This document shows positions 1 to 12,799 of a stretch of DNA of 64,000 nucleotides, one piece after another. The DNA is taken from assembly GCA_037577475.1 (NCBI GenBank), contig CM075195.1, forward strand, positions 25,315,399-25,379,398, given 5' to 3'. Source of the DNA: Chaunax sp. Z400 (taxonomy: Eukaryota; Chordata; Actinopteri; Lophiiformes; Chaunacidae). Position 1 is the stretch's first letter, and the number at the start of each line of letters is the position of its first letter. The translations under genes and the position numbers were made by a program. Below the pieces are notes generated by a model. That model ran no database searches. It saw only the letters and a program-made list of their open reading frames with translations, and was not told the origin of the DNA.

Positions 1-1030
1 CTTCTTATTCTGCTCTCTTCCCACATTCTCTTGTGCTTTTTCCTCTATTCACACCACAACTCCATCCCCAACATCAATCAATCCTCCCATTTTCCTCTGT
101 AGCAGGCCCTACACGTGCTTTTATTGACGGGTCTCTCTGGTAATTCACTCCCTCTTCTCTTTCCTCTTCTCATCATTTCCTTCTTAAATCAATGGTTTCA
201 CTATTCACATCTACATTTTGGTCTTCATTTCCCTGACCTTTCTTCTTTGCTTCATTTTTGCTCCACATCTCCTCTTTTTCTCCATTGATTTCCTCCTCAT
301 CTCTCTTCTCTCCACTCATCTACCCACCGGCTTTTTTTTATCCACTCTATTCTATTCTAATGTGCTGACTCTTTATGTTGCATTCCATTCTCGACAATAA
401 GACAGTAATCACTCCTTCTCTCATTTACTCCTTCTCACTCCTCCATCCCCTTCCCTCTTCTCCTTCATCACTCCACCATATGAAGCCACCATCATCTTCC
501 TCCTCTTGATTCACTCCACTTCATCCATTTTTGTAAGCACATACTTCCAATCCTCTCCAACCTCAACCTCTCATCTCTCACATCAACCCATAACCTAATA
601 ACTCCACCCTCATCATCAGCTCCTTCACCCCACAGCGGAAGACGCTGCATCAGGGTCCCTATGGCAACAACTCAAACACTGTTGCCGTGGCAGCCCTTTC
701 AGCTAATTGAAGCAATTATAACTTAGCATCAGCTGTTGTACCAGTGCCTCCCTTCCCCCACCTCTCTGGTTCCTCCTCTCTCCTCATCGCCCTCCCCCTC
801 TACTTTCACATCCCTCCATCTTCTATGCCGTCTTCTCCTCCCCTCCCCCAACTCTTCCTCGACATCCGTTGCTTAAACAGTCGACCAACATCTAATTTTT
901 TTAATCTCATATTCTCCCTACCATCCAGCTCTACATTTATCTCTCATTTATTTTTCCATCATTTTATTATTAAAGTGGTCTTTTAATGATTCATTTAACC
1001 TAGCACTGCAGTGGCATTGAATTTGTATTT
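1..1030. other. Pyrimidine-rich intergenic DNA
   Basis: The plus strand is strongly C+T biased from 1 to about 600 and again from 745 to 960. The open frames here are low-complexity Ser/Pro/Leu runs caused by that bias. I see no gene. The exception is a balanced-composition island at about 600-745 (see the X-box entry). Confidence 0.6.
655..694 (+). promoter_or_regulatory. Tandem X-box-like (RFX) sites
   Basis: GTCCCTATGGCAAC at 655-668 matches the RFX X-box consensus GTHNYYATRRNAAC at every position. GTTGCCGTGGCAGC at 681-694 is a 12/14 inverted-type match. A homeodomain-like CTAATTG follows at about 713. The island looks unlike the CT-rich DNA on both sides, which fits a conserved enhancer. 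Function is inferred. Confidence 0.4.
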
Positions 1031-1529
1031 TGATCTTCTGGTGGTGTGAAATTCTTCTTATCAAATATCATGAGATGTGACCACACTTTAAGATTTGCCT
1101 CTGTTTATCCTAACATTCTGGATATTTACTTGCAGGCAAGTTTTCCCCAAAATATAATATTGACACCCATAAATCAAACAATTGTATTAAACTATAGAGA
1201 AGTTTTCCAGTTATGTAATTGTGAGTTGTTTATGCAAAACAGACTGAGAGGTTATAAGCAGATCAACATGATGATATTACACGAATCTGTCAGAGGTCTG
1301 AATTTAAATATAATAGTTGACGGTTTTGCACAGAAACTAGTGAGGAGGACACGCCTGTTTCTAACAGCTCACTGTTAGGTTGAATCTAGAGCAACTGACT
1401 GGTGGGGAGTTTCAGAGATCTCTTCTGAGATCACTAACACGTTGACAGTCGTTAAGGTCACTCGTGAACAGTTCTGCGGAGGTCGCTGACACCTTGTCAC
1501 GTCGTTGGAGGTCGTTGAAGTGAAGTGAA

Positions 1530-1612
1530 GTGAAGAAGCCTCTTGGATGAGAGGTGAAACATCTTCAAACCCTAAACAGAAGTCCAGGTGCTCTAGATTC
1601 ATCCTTCAAGGA
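1530..1612. repeat. Dispersed teleost repeat fragment
   Basis: GCCTCTTGGATGAGAGGTGA, followed by AAACATCTTCAA and CAGAAGTCCAGGTGCT, belongs to a sequence I recognise as common in fish genomes. The class is undetermined. No coding potential. Confidence 0.4.
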
Positions 1613-1614
1613 AG

Positions 1615-4390
1615 GGGATTTATACTTATGTGTTGTGTAATACGCCATACCTACAGCGACTGTGCACTGAGGTTACACTGTGGGCCACAGCGTAGTTGAG
1701 TTGCATTTATTTAAAAGAGTAGCGACACACAGACACTGTGTACGACGTCCTGTTTACAGAGCTGACAGATGTGTGAGGCGTGTGGTAAAAAAGGTGATTT
1801 GTATGGTGCTTAATTACTTAATACAGGATATAAATAAATATCTTGAGATTCCAGCTTATATAATACAGACTGTTACTGAAGACCTTTTCCTCATATGTGA
1901 TTTTGAAACAACGATTCTACGGTAAAATGCATGACTAAAAAAAATCAGTCATCTTTTTGACCTCCTCCTCATGCCTCCTACGCCCTCCCCTCCCCCACCT
2001 CTATCTCTGAAAATGATGATGGTATTAGTGGTTCCCCTTCCTCCACTCATTCACTGAAGAAGCACTTCAGGTTTCCCCCCTCATTGCCGCCAGAGACCTC
2101 GAGCTGTGATGTCAGTGGAAACCATGGGGGATGGAGAGTAAGTGTTGACGTTCACACGTGCATACGGATGCACATACAAATTAAACTGTGTACGTTCAAA
2201 TGTGGACACATGGATGCACACATTCACACAAACACACACTCACACACACACACACACAATTCCCTGGTGTGTGATGGCTGTTTAGCGTGTGATTTGGTGT
2301 GATCGCTGAGGGGCCTGCTGGGCCCTCGGCTGTAAGGAAGAGCTTCGTTGCTTTGAGGATGTTTTATGTTCTAAGGATATTTGCTTATGCAAATGTTCAG
2401 GTTTATTAAAATAAGCTGCCTCACAGGCCAATCAGGCCCTTTTCTTGTGTGCGTAATATATATTGGCCAGTCGTAACTAGATGAATGTGTAGCAGTGCAT
2501 TACGGAAACAAAATCAAATGTGCTCGTTTTTCAACCTGCCTTGAGAAAAACAACAAACTATAGGTTAAATCAATTAGGATAAAACAAATGTCCTCATATT
2601 GTAGATGGATTGACTTCACAGATGGCAAATACCATTTTATAACCTTTTCATCCAATCATAAATCAAAACATGTGTTCCATATGTGCACATTAAAATAAAC
2701 ACTTATTTAAATTTCATGCCTATTTGTAACATTTGCTGGAGTTTTATTTTGAATGTATGTCAGGCTTTAGGCTCACAACACCTCTTGAATAATAAATACA
2801 TAGCTCCACTATATTTAACATCATGATAGAACTCATTTTCATGCCATAGTCAAACATATTTAGAATTGTTGCTCATTTTGATGATAAAAAAACCCCACTT
2901 TTTTCTGCTTCAGCTTTACTCTCTGGTTTAACGTGTTCTTTTAAAAATCACTCTCTTGATTACATTGAAACAGGCAGGTGATTTATATGTTTGTCCAAAG
3001 ATTGTGGTCAGAGTGTGTGCATGCAACATCACTAATAATGCATGCTATACGATGTGTTCTCTAAGCCTCTAAAACTGGTTCTTCAATAAAAAAAAACAAA
3101 TTCATGGGCGGGGTAGAGGAAAATGAGGCATGCGTGTTTGTGTTTTCACGCAAATGCATTCCTAATCAACGGATGTGCTACTGCCTGAATATGTATGTGT
3201 GTTAATGTATTTCTGTGATTTTCTGTGCATGCAGAGCAATAAAGGGACTCCAAAGCGTGAGCAGATGTATGCCAACCTCCTCATGTTAAGGAGCTGTTTG
3301 CATGCACACTCAAGTGATTCTTCAGGCCAATTAGTGGGAGTGCCTGCCATGCGTGTTGTGGAAGGTACCCATGCCAGTTTGTGGTAAATATATGGGCATG
3401 CTACAGGAATGGATCGCTAAATGTGCAGGGGAGCTTTAAAAAGCTCAAGGCGGAGGTGTCACATCAACAGGAATTCTCTTCAATGAGGGGCGCTTGGCCC
3501 AAATGAAAAATCTAATCAGACACAAAGGTCAAAGAGAAAAATCTAGAATCATGCAATTATGAAGTTTCAATCTGATATACACATATACATATTCTCACAT
3601 CATATTGTTTTATCCACAACTACACCCATCACAAAAACCAAGGAAAAGATGTCTGCAGATTTCTGCATGTTAAGGGGAAAAACAGCAGGAAACTTCTGAG
3701 TACAGATTGATGCAGGTGGAACTTTCACTAGGAGAGATGTGCATGTGTGCAGGGGGTGACCGGGTGGGTAACATGCATTTGAAAGGGGTGGGGGTAGTGT
3801 GGGTGTGAGGAGCTCTTGTTCAGCAGCAGTCTTATCTACCTTTCACAGATGAGTTCTCTGCCTCTTTCTATGTCTCTATACAAGCCTGTGTCCACACATA
3901 AGTGTGTGTATGCATGTGTGCAAGTGGAGCTTATCTCTTTGGCCACTCAGCTGGAAGGCACCCTATCACATGCAGAACACAGCGCTGAAGAAACGGCAGA
4001 TCAGCTGCCGGTAGCGTTTCTGCTTTACGCGAGGATGATCTGAATTCAGCCACATGTTACGGCTAAGGAAGCCCGCAGAATGTGATATCATGACTTACAG
4101 AAATACGCTGAGCTAGAGATACCCATTATTTATTTTTCGGCAGCGGTAAACAGTGACATTCAACTGGTTTTTACTGGGTATAGATTTGATTTTATAACCC
4201 ACAGAAGAAGCAAGATGGAATCTTGTTTTCTTCCTCGACAGTGAAAAGTGCTTGACTTTCTGATGCAGGATTATGGACTCTGTTCTACTCCCCTTCAGTA
4301 AATCCCCTCAGTAAGGAGATGATCAAAGTTAGCTTGTTTTTCTGCAAAGCAACATTGCCTTATACAGCAAACCAAAGCCAGCATCAACAC
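1615..4390. other. Intergenic DNA with a CA microsatellite
   Basis: No credible exon or RNA gene seen. It contains a CA-rich microsatellite at 2227-2258 and ordinary AT-rich sequence. Confidence 0.5.
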
Positions 4391-4394
4391 CCTC

Positions 4395-4558
4395 TTTCCG
4401 CTGCTCCTGATTCGGTGTCGCCACAGCGGATTTTTCCATCCACAGCGTTGAACTGGCACACGCTTTCTGATGCAACCCTCCCCATTTCTTTGGGCTTGGG
4501 ACCAGCTCCAAGAGTACATTGGCTTTTACACCCGCAGTGGCCAGTTGTTAAGAACAGG
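4395..4558. repeat. Dispersed teleost repeat fragment
   Basis: Motifs GGTGTCGCCACAGCGGAT, GATGCAACCCTCCCCATT, GGGCTTGGGACCAGC and GCAGTGGCCAGTTG occur in this order in a repeat that is very abundant in teleosts. This copy is short and diverged. Class not determined. Confidence 0.5.
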
Positions 4559-4569
4559 TGAAATGATAT

Positions 4570-4942
4570 GAAGCCTGGAGCTAGTTCAGGCAGAGAACTC
4601 GAGCTGCGCTGTGCACACACAATACTCACATGATAGGCCTCATTCTCCTCAAGCGTCATCTAACACACCCTCCCAATTAGCGGTCTATTCATCTCCCCCG
4701 TTGCCTCTCAACGCCGTTGCTGCTCCATATGCATATTGCTGCTGCTCTTTCAGACCCACCACCACCCCAGCAACCACCTACTCACTCCGGTTGAGGGGCG
4801 GGTCAAGAAGTTTTCTCATCACTCCCCAATATATCCATATAAACAAATCTGTGGGGAGTGATGAGGTAAGAGCCTCGACACCAAACTCAAAATATGTTCT
4901 GCTGCTGTGATAACAAACATTTCAAACTCGTGAGCTGTCTGA
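4570..4942. repeat. Repeat family X, copy A, with a 14-bp hairpin
   Basis: It shares GAGCTAGTTCAGGCAG, CTCCCAATTAGCGGTC, CAAAATATGTTCTGCTGCTG and other blocks, in the same order and strand, with 7721-8332. Within it CTCATCACTCCCCA (from 4816) pairs perfectly with TGGGGAGTGATGAG (to 4866). Family unknown to me. Confidence 0.7.
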
Positions 4943-5037
4943 CTGAAGTGTTTTTACGGCCACACAAACAGCTTGGCTCTATCTATCTATGACAATGTTG
5001 GCCAGATGATGGGTCCATAGCTTTAGTCAAAACAAAT

Positions 5038-5285
5038 GCATCTCAGCAACTATTGAATGGATTGACATGAAATTTGGTTCTGGCATTCGTGGTGCAGAGA
5101 GGATAGAGTGACATTTCATTTGCATCACCATGGGATAAATTTTAGTGAAATGTCTTGACAACTTTTGAATGAGTTGCCATAAAATTTGTGACAGATATTC
5201 ATGGCGCCCAGAAGACGAACCTTAATGACTTGGGTGAACCCTGACTCTTCTTGTAGCACCAGCGGGTCTAATTTCTCAATCATGT
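5038..5285. repeat. Dispersed teleost repeat with two tandem subunits
   Basis: Two diverged subunits start CTCAGCAACTATTGAATGGA and CTTGACAACTTTTGAATGAG. Each continues with a GACATGAAATTTGG-like block and an ATTCATGG(C/T)-like block. The pattern is typical of a repeat frequent in percomorph genomes. A further fragment lies at 8331-8386. Confidence 0.55.
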
Positions 5286-5954
5286 GGACAAGATCAACAC
5301 TTAGAGGATGGATTGTTGAGCAAGTCTGTAAATGTTTGTGGTTCCAAGAGGAGGAATCCTATTAACTTAGCAGCCGTTTATGGTTTTACCCTGAAACGGT
5401 AAACTTTTGTTGTGTTTGGGCCATTCATTTAGACCGTTGTACCTAAATATAGCCTGCAAGGAGAACAAAAGACCATATAGGATTTAATGAAGTCTCTCCA
5501 GGGCTGAACCCACTTTCTAAGCCAACACCAGTTCCACTCAGGATAACTGCTGTTACCAATTTCTGAGTTGATTCAAGTACTTTACTACATTCTTTCTATA
5601 TCCAAGTTGACGAAACCTGTTGGGATGTACAATTATTTCAATAAAAAACTTAGCTGGCAGCCCGTTATAACTTAACAAATGTAGATAAATTTGTAGTAAC
5701 ATTGAACATGAGGGTCACTATCTGCCCCACGATACAATACTTTACATAAAACAATGTATTTATGTGAAAACATTCATACAAAAAGATGTACACAAGCAGC
5801 CACTCATACAGGCACACATTCACAGTGGAACTCCTGGTCATGAATAAGTAATGAGGGGTGTGATAATGTAGAGAGATGAGACCTTTGGAGCTCATGTAAA
5901 AAGGCCGGGGTCAGGAGGTCTGTTATTTGATATTCAGCCATGGCATTTTCTTCT

Positions 5955-5955
<1 letters not shown>

Positions 5956-6017
<62 letters not shown>
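5956..6017. repeat. (CA)n microsatellite
   Basis: An uninterrupted run of 31 CA dinucleotides. Overlapping open frames of poly-Cys/Val are artefacts. Confidence 0.98.
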
Positions 6018-6019
<2 letters not shown>

Positions 6020-7720
6020 GGCCACCCTCTGAATGATTAATGCTCTAGCATCTACCTAGAGTGGAAAGTGTATATCTTAAAACAGGAGGAAAGATTGACA
6101 TCAAACCACTTACAGACTCTGTTCCCAGAGTCTCTTATGTGCTGCCTATCGAACTGTGTGGAGACCTTGACACAGTGACTTTTCATTTATCTCAACACAT
6201 CTTAACAGGAACTCTAGTTCTTTCTGTTACTCCCCTTTCGTCTCTAAATGTTTATGAAGGAGATTCAAGACCATTGGTTCTGAAGTGTCTAAAATTTGCC
6301 TTCATTGCCCAGTTTGGGATGAAAAACATGTTTATATCCCCAATAATTAGTGTTGTAGGAGCAAAATGGATGAAAGACTCCGTCATTAATATTGGCTCTT
6401 GTTGCTGCAGCGACATTAATGTCGGTGACATATCAAATCATTGTCCCAGGCAGCTTCCAAGAGGTATTTTTTACTCCTCTTAACAATGACATCAGAGCAC
6501 TAAAAATAAGGATGACACAGAGATGACTGACATGCTCCACATTTCACGGTTTAGTCCTTGATATGCTTTGTAGTGAAGCATCTGTGTGTGTTTTTGTGTA
6601 AGATAGACGGACCACAGTTGCAGCTGGGCTAATACAGTATGAGCTGGCACGATGTGCATGTTCAGACAAATGTTCAGCTGTTCCTTGATGCTCTCACCGT
6701 CTGTCTGTCAAAACACCTGAAACAACAAATGACCACATCAGCAGCTGCCCTCTGGCTCGTCCCTCGCTTCTATTTGTATGCGCACACGTTCACACACACC
6801 TGCCAATTGTGTCATTGCCATAAAACCAGCAACAGACCTCATAACACATTTATTAGCAGATGTGAGGTTCCGGCTTAATTTCCCATGGAGTTAAGCACAG
6901 AAAATGTGCACTGATACTTTGAGTAGAGGAAGAAGTGGAGAAGAGTGGAGAAAACAGAATAAGCTACATAAGAAATGTAACATAAATGTTCAAATAATGT
7001 TAAGATTCTTTGACTCTAGATAACCTGTGTCTGTGTATCTCAATGTGTTAAAAGATTAAACAGGATTCGCTGCATAGCCGTCACTGGTGTGTGTGGGTAG
7101 CTGGTGGGGGGGTATCCTGGTTACAGCTGGAGAGGCACAGCGCCACAGTCACCTTGAATGGCTTCTCTTCGTTACCCGAGCTGCCTCTGCCTCACTATAT
7201 TTAGATCTGCCCCATCAGGCAGCCTGCGCAGGTTAAAAATAGCTCTGCTCCATGCTCTCACACTGTGAGTCTCTTTTCCTTCTTTGTCTGAGCCAAAAAA
7301 CACTCTACCAGCCACCTCACATTCTCTTCACGTCTTCTTCCTCTTCATGTTTTTATTACTGAGTTTACAGCCTCAGGTGTGTAAGAGAGAATGGGGAGGC
7401 AGCTTAGTTTACTCTTCACACAGTGATGACTGCAACCCAGTGCACCTGCTCGAAATGACGTAAATGCATCGGAAAACACTGACAGTCAAATGTGAGGTCG
7501 TTCACACGATCCTGTAAATGGCTGATGAGGTGTTATTTACAACCCGGGGGGGTGAGATGACTAAAAAGAGATCAGGACATTTTCTTTAGTGCCTAATAAG
7601 ATGTCAGAGTGACAGTAAAAGGTAAAATATAACACTGGGAGCATGTAATGCACAACAACACAAACCATTATTTTTGCGCCAGGAAAGCAGCATCTTTAGC
7701 CACACTGCACACATGGAGGG
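6020..7720. other. Intergenic DNA, nothing recognised
   Basis: It has one 140-codon open frame (6061-6480) without an ATG start or any recognisable domain, and no splice context. The short GC-richer block at about 7,080-7,260 might be conserved non-coding DNA. Confidence 0.45.
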
Positions 7721-7807
7721 AAGCCTGTGAGCTAGTTCAGGCAGGCAACTGGAGCTGCACTGCTGCACACACATACGCACAAGACATGCCTCGTTCTCCT
7801 CAATCAT

Positions 7808-8023
7808 ATACATATTCATGCCCTTTTTAAAATGTTGTTTGCAATGTGTTTTATGATGACCCCGATGAAGGCCACAAGCCGAAACGCGTTGGTCTAGTAA
7901 TAAACTTGTTCCTGATACTGCAACCGTTGCTGAATTGTTTCCTCTTTAGACCATTTTCCCCTCTCTATGCACCTTGGAAGTAGGTGAAGTTGTGCGAGAA
8001 ACCATTTCTCTGCTTCTACATCA
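7808..8023 (+). mobile_element. Short Penelope-like element (PLE) remnant with target duplication
   Basis: The insert splits repeat X and is flanked by TTCTCCTCAATC at 7794-7805 and again at 8024-8035. This 12-bp direct duplication appears only once in copy A, so it marks a real insertion event. The insert holds a hammerhead-like core and the phrase AAACGCGTTGGTCTAG, which I associate with Penelope-like retroelement LTRs. No coding part remains. Confidence 0.55.
7862..7894 (+). ncRNA. Hammerhead-ribozyme-like motif, probably inactive
   Basis: In order it shows CCGATGA (canonical CUGAUGA with U4 changed to C), a stem II of GGC/GCC closing a CACAA loop, then GAAA. A two-pair stem III (A-C with G-U) and a GUC cleavage triplet at 7892-7894 follow. 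Stem I cannot be built convincingly from the flanks. The layout fits the minimal hammerheads described in Penelope-like elements. The U4 change and missing stem I argue against present activity. Confidence 0.45.
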
Positions 8024-9593
8024 TTCTCCTCAATCGTCATCAACACATCCTCCCAATTAGCGGTCGATTTAAGCTGCAGCAATGCCTCATCTCCACCTCT
8101 GCCGTCAATGCTGCTGCTGCGTATTGCTGCTGCACTTTCAGCCCCACCACCAACCCAGCACCACAATTTTTGGTGGTTAGGGGGGTTCAAGAAGTTTACT
8201 CATCACTCCACAATATATCTTAATAAACATATCTGTAGGGAGTGATTAAGTTGGAGCCTAGATGCCAGACTCAAAATATGTTCTGCTGCTGTAATAATAA
8301 ACATTTCAAATTGTGAGTTGTCCGACTGACCATTCATGGTCCCCACTAGGCTATATTGTAATAACTTTGGTGACCCCTTAACTTCATATCCTACCCCATC
8401 ATTATTTCTTTATTATCTGATTAATTTTTTAACTTTGTCTTTAATGAAAATAAAGCTCGGGGAGTCGACCAGGAGGACATGTTGGTAACAACACCATAAC
8501 GACGTACATACCTGAGGTTACGCAAATCTTGTGAGACTAATGCCGACTACGGCAACACTCTATGGTCAAAACAGTATAACAGTACAGCTGTCCACAGAAG
8601 CATAGTGGTGGTCTTTCAGAAGAAGTCGGCATCACAAGCTGGGATGAGAACCTCTTTATTTTATAGACTTTTCCAGACATGAGTGCAGATCTGGTTATGA
8701 CTGTGTCTGTTAGCACCGGCCCTTTTCGTCAGGGTTTGCTGGTTTATTTTTTAATGCACATATGAGGATTTTATTGCGTTTTCAATCAGCGTAACGAGGC
8801 GTGTGTTTAATCATTCTGTATGTTTGTGCTGTAGCGTTTATGTTAACAAGAGGACATTCAATTCATACTTATGGAAATATCACAGACTTTTACTAACATG
8901 TTGTATGAAGTAGTTCGTTCTGAGGATACGCCACCATCAAGATGTCTGCCTGGTTTGAAAAAAAATATTTCCAATTCTTCAACATTATTAGGATAAACCA
9001 AACTAAAAGATGAATTCATTATCTCTATATATAAATTGCATTATGTGCAAAGAGGTGAAAATACTCAAAGACTAAGAGGGACTCAAGAAGAATTTGTTTT
9101 TCAACTTAAAGAGAGGAAGGCAGGACTTGTGTTTGCAGGAAGATCCATCCTGTGACCAGAGTTAGATAAACATGTTGTGGAAGCGGAGATGTTTTTTATG
9201 AATGTGGCCCGGAGGTTAATGGCTTCTGATGCTGCTGACATTGTCTTTGTGTGTCCGAAGGAAAACTGTCAATCGCTGTCACATCCTGAGTGGAAGCTGG
9301 AGGGGAAATCGACTGTGTGTTTTTTCATCAACACCAAAGTCACCGCCAACTTGTTGACTCAGCGGGAAGGAGGACATGTTTGTTTGAGCAGCATCTGTGT
9401 GTCTTCGTGTGTGTATACCCACCTGTTCATCTGTGTGTTATACTTGTTTCTATGTTATGTGTCTGTGCATCTTTAAGTGTCTGTGTTTACACACTCTGAC
9501 ATCTGGATCAGGAAGGGCTCCACATGGAACCCTCCGGTTAAACCCGACAAAAACAATTCCTGTTTCCTCATTTTTCCAGTCGGTGTGTGTGTG

Positions 9594-9629
<36 letters not shown>

Positions 9630-10603
9630 AGTATCTATTACATAAGATGGTGAGGAAGGGCAAACAGCTCTCTGGGCTCCATAAAAGAAAAGATCTTCCT
9701 TGTTCCTTACAGGAAGGATCTATATAATGGTGTTGAGAGAAGTGGTAAAGGACACTTTACAAACACAATGTGTGTGAAAAAAGTCATGCAAGCACATGCA
9801 TTGATCATAAAGTTATTCACGTACGTATACACACAGTCCATTGGAATTTAATTAAACAAATTTAAAACGCTGCTGTTTGCAGCTGCACCATGAATCATTT
9901 TGCATAGTCAGAATCTCTAAAACACCAAATACAGTTTGCAAAACTGCCAGAAATTCCCAAATATCCCGGGAGTTTTCTCCTGGAAGCAAAGGGAAGCCAG
10001 GCTTCCCCTGTTTTCTCAGATGTAGTTGTAATTTTAATAAAAACACTTAGTTTTTCATTCATGCTTTTGTGCTGTTCTGACGATGTCATGTCATCCTTTC
10101 CCTATTTCTCATCTAATAATTTTACAGCGAGTGAACTACTGTAGACCGTCATGACAGGGGGGAGGAGCCAGGTCTGCTTGGCATCCCTTTGTAAAAAAAA
10201 GAATTAAATGATTAGCCAATGAGACGGGGCTACATATCACTATCATGTTATACATGCCAAACTGTGATTTGTCAGGACTGCCAGGGGAAGCCAGTCAGCC
10301 AGTTCTTCCCCTCTATTCAAAGCAATGTGTGTTTGTGTTCGCTAGCTTTGTTGTATTTGACACACATAAGCAAGTGCAGTTATGGAGAGTCTACTTAGAG
10401 TTTTTAGTTAAAAACAGTTTCCTGAAATTACCTCTTGAGCAAAAGCTTAAAATTAAATCCGACGACACTGAGATATTTTAGTTATTTTAATGAGTGCATA
10501 ATAAATGCGTACAGAGTGGCTAGCTGGCAGTACCTATTAGCATATGGAGGCATAATGAACAGGCGAAGAAGAATGGTGATATTCTGATGAGACCCAATAA
10601 TAA

Positions 10604-10604
<1 letters not shown>

Positions 10605-10648
<44 letters not shown>
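10605..10648. repeat. (ATT)n microsatellite
   Basis: About 14 consecutive TTA/ATT units without interruption. Confidence 0.97.
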
Positions 10649-10651
<3 letters not shown>

Positions 10652-12523
10652 ATAGAGTGAGGAATGCTGTCTGTCTCTCTCTGTGGCTTCCTGTTGACTA
10701 TCTATCCATGAATGTCTGCAGTTTCTGATGGGGTTATGATGCTTGTGCCTTGCTAGAGTTTAGTTGCATGTGTTAGTCTTCTGAAGTAGCCTATTTTTTT
10801 ATTGTGGTTGTTTACACACTGAAGTAAACATAACAGACAGTTACACTTGGAAAATCAGCATCATTTGAACGTTTGGCCTACTTTGAAACGGACAAAGGAA
10901 GGTAGGAAGGTCTTTGTGTACGTCAAGCACAGATATAACAGAGTGTGTAAGTCGTTTGTGTGTGTGGGAGAGAGAGAGTGTCCGTGTTGGAGTTCGGTTA
11001 CGTAACAGGTGTAGATGTGTCCCGCCTCTTATATAATGTTGTGATATACTTGATGCTCCAATAGCTCATCTGTTTACACTATCGTACCTTACCATACCAT
11101 ACCTCAGATTCTTGTCTACCAAATGCACACAGATACAATCTTTTATTCAGTGATGTGAAGTCAAGTTTTTTTAAGGGACCTGAAAACAGATTTTCTCAAC
11201 CAGCTTTACAGAAAAACAAAATAGGTTATTTAAAGTATGAGATTTCTCTGTTTCTGTGTTTGCTCTTCTCTCAGGTTTCAAGTGAGCAGGTTGGAGTATC
11301 CACAATCTGGTAAAATCTGTCAACACTACTGAAGGCTGTTCTGTGATCATCTAGTCAATATCCCAACTTTTACAAAACTCCACAAGTAAACCCTGCCCCT
11401 GACACAACAGCTCTGTGGTCCACATTCTGAGTTGAATAAAATGAATATTGTCATCACGATGTGACACATCAGACCAACAATGTTTAATATATGATATCAT
11501 CCACCTTCAGCTGCTGTCAGATTTCTTCATTTTTCTCCCACTGACTAGAAGCCTTTTTTTTTTTCTAACTCAAACACATACATTGTGAATTGTTTAACAT
11601 CTGTTACTTCTGTACTTCTATCAAGCTGTGCCTCAGGACAGGAAGCTATCGGATATTAAGCTTTACATCAGGATATGTGTGGGCAGAGAGGACCATGCAT
11701 GGGGCAGATATGGAAGTGAATATTCATTAGAAACAAAAGAATTGTTTCATCTGCTGATACAGATAGAAAAACGATTGCTTTTACTACTGAGGCAGCCTCT
11801 CGGCTATTTGCTGCTGCTATTTTTCCACTCAAAAGGAAGGAGAGAGTCGTAGGGCGATGAGAGAAGAGAACGACAGACAGGAAGAAGCAAAGACGCAGCT
11901 CTGTATATGCAACTGCTGCGAGATGTAGGCCGGAGGGAGGACCAGATCAGCAGAGACACATCAGGAGATGCTGTACATACACACACACATATACGCACAC
12001 ACTCACCCTTAATGCAGCTTAAATGGTGGACAAGCAAAAGCTTTTTGAAAGCATATCTGTAAAGATAGGAAATAGTTTATGAATAATTTGTCACCTCAAG
12101 GGACTTATAGCGGAGGAGGGGGAGGCGATCACTGCAGCATTGGGTATAGAAAAGAGAAGAAGAGATCCCATACAGAGAAAAGAGAGAGAAACGCTCCAAA
12201 AGAAAGGACAGAATTAAAATACATACAACTAGCTGCACTAATAGCACTATAGAGGAATATTTATTCTACATTTATTCAGGCCTTGTACATGATACCACTT
12301 CTTTTTCAGTGGTTTTGTTGAAATGGATGTCTTGACCCTTGAATTTATAGCTCATATTTGTCCTGCTGAATAAAACAAACTGGAAACTTCTGATAAACAT
12401 TTATTGAAATTCTGTTGTTTTCTGTTTTTGCTTCTCCTCCAAGCTGCTGTAATTTTCTGTCTCTCCCTCCCTCCTCCTCTCTTTTACTGAGGCTCCTCTC
12501 TGCTGGACCATCAGCTGACCAGG

Positions 12524-12533
<10 letters not shown>

Positions 12534-12567
<34 letters not shown>

Positions 12568-12577
12568 TCTCTCTCTC
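12534..12577. repeat. (TC)n microsatellite
   Basis: A near-perfect CT run with one CCC interruption, extending the pyrimidine-rich stretch upstream. Confidence 0.95.
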
Positions 12578-12799
12578 ATTGCCTCACCAGATGTTGAATT
12601 TGCATCGCTGCCCCCTTATGGATTATTGCTTATGTTTTACAGTCTACATACATCTGTATGGTAAATATTTTCATTCCTTTGTTAATTTTCTCTTGGCCTG
12701 TCTCCTTCCAGGTCGTCATCATGAAGAGGTCACCGTGTGGCGCTGGTGTCTCAGGCAAAACCTGAAGCTGCTCAGTCGTCCTTGAAGGGTTAAAATTAA

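Larger units (their letters stand above)
7721..8332. repeat. Repeat family X, copy B, interrupted by an insertion
   Basis: A second copy of the repeat at 4570-4942. Its left part (7721-7807) and right part (about 8021-8332) are separated by a foreign insert. The hairpin of copy A has decayed here (CTCATCACTCCACA against TGTAGGGAGTGATTAAG). Confidence 0.7.
8400..12790. other. Intergenic DNA with microsatellites
   Basis: No gene recognised. Simple repeats: GT at 9583-9627, (ATT)n at 10605-10648 and (TC)n at 12534-12577. Confidence 0.5.

Noticed and set aside
218..986. Membrane-like Leu/Ser/Phe-rich open frames at the left edge
   Set aside because: They follow from the CT-rich composition. No gene context or conserved motif.
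1538..1556. Hammerhead ribozyme around TTGGATGAGAGGTGAAAC
   Set aside because: It has GATGA and GAAAC but no stem II between them and lacks the CUG start of the core. Treated as repeat sequence only.
6061..6483. 140-codon open frame on the plus strand
   Set aside because: It starts at GTG, shows no recognisable domain or splice context, and follows a microsatellite directly. Likely chance.
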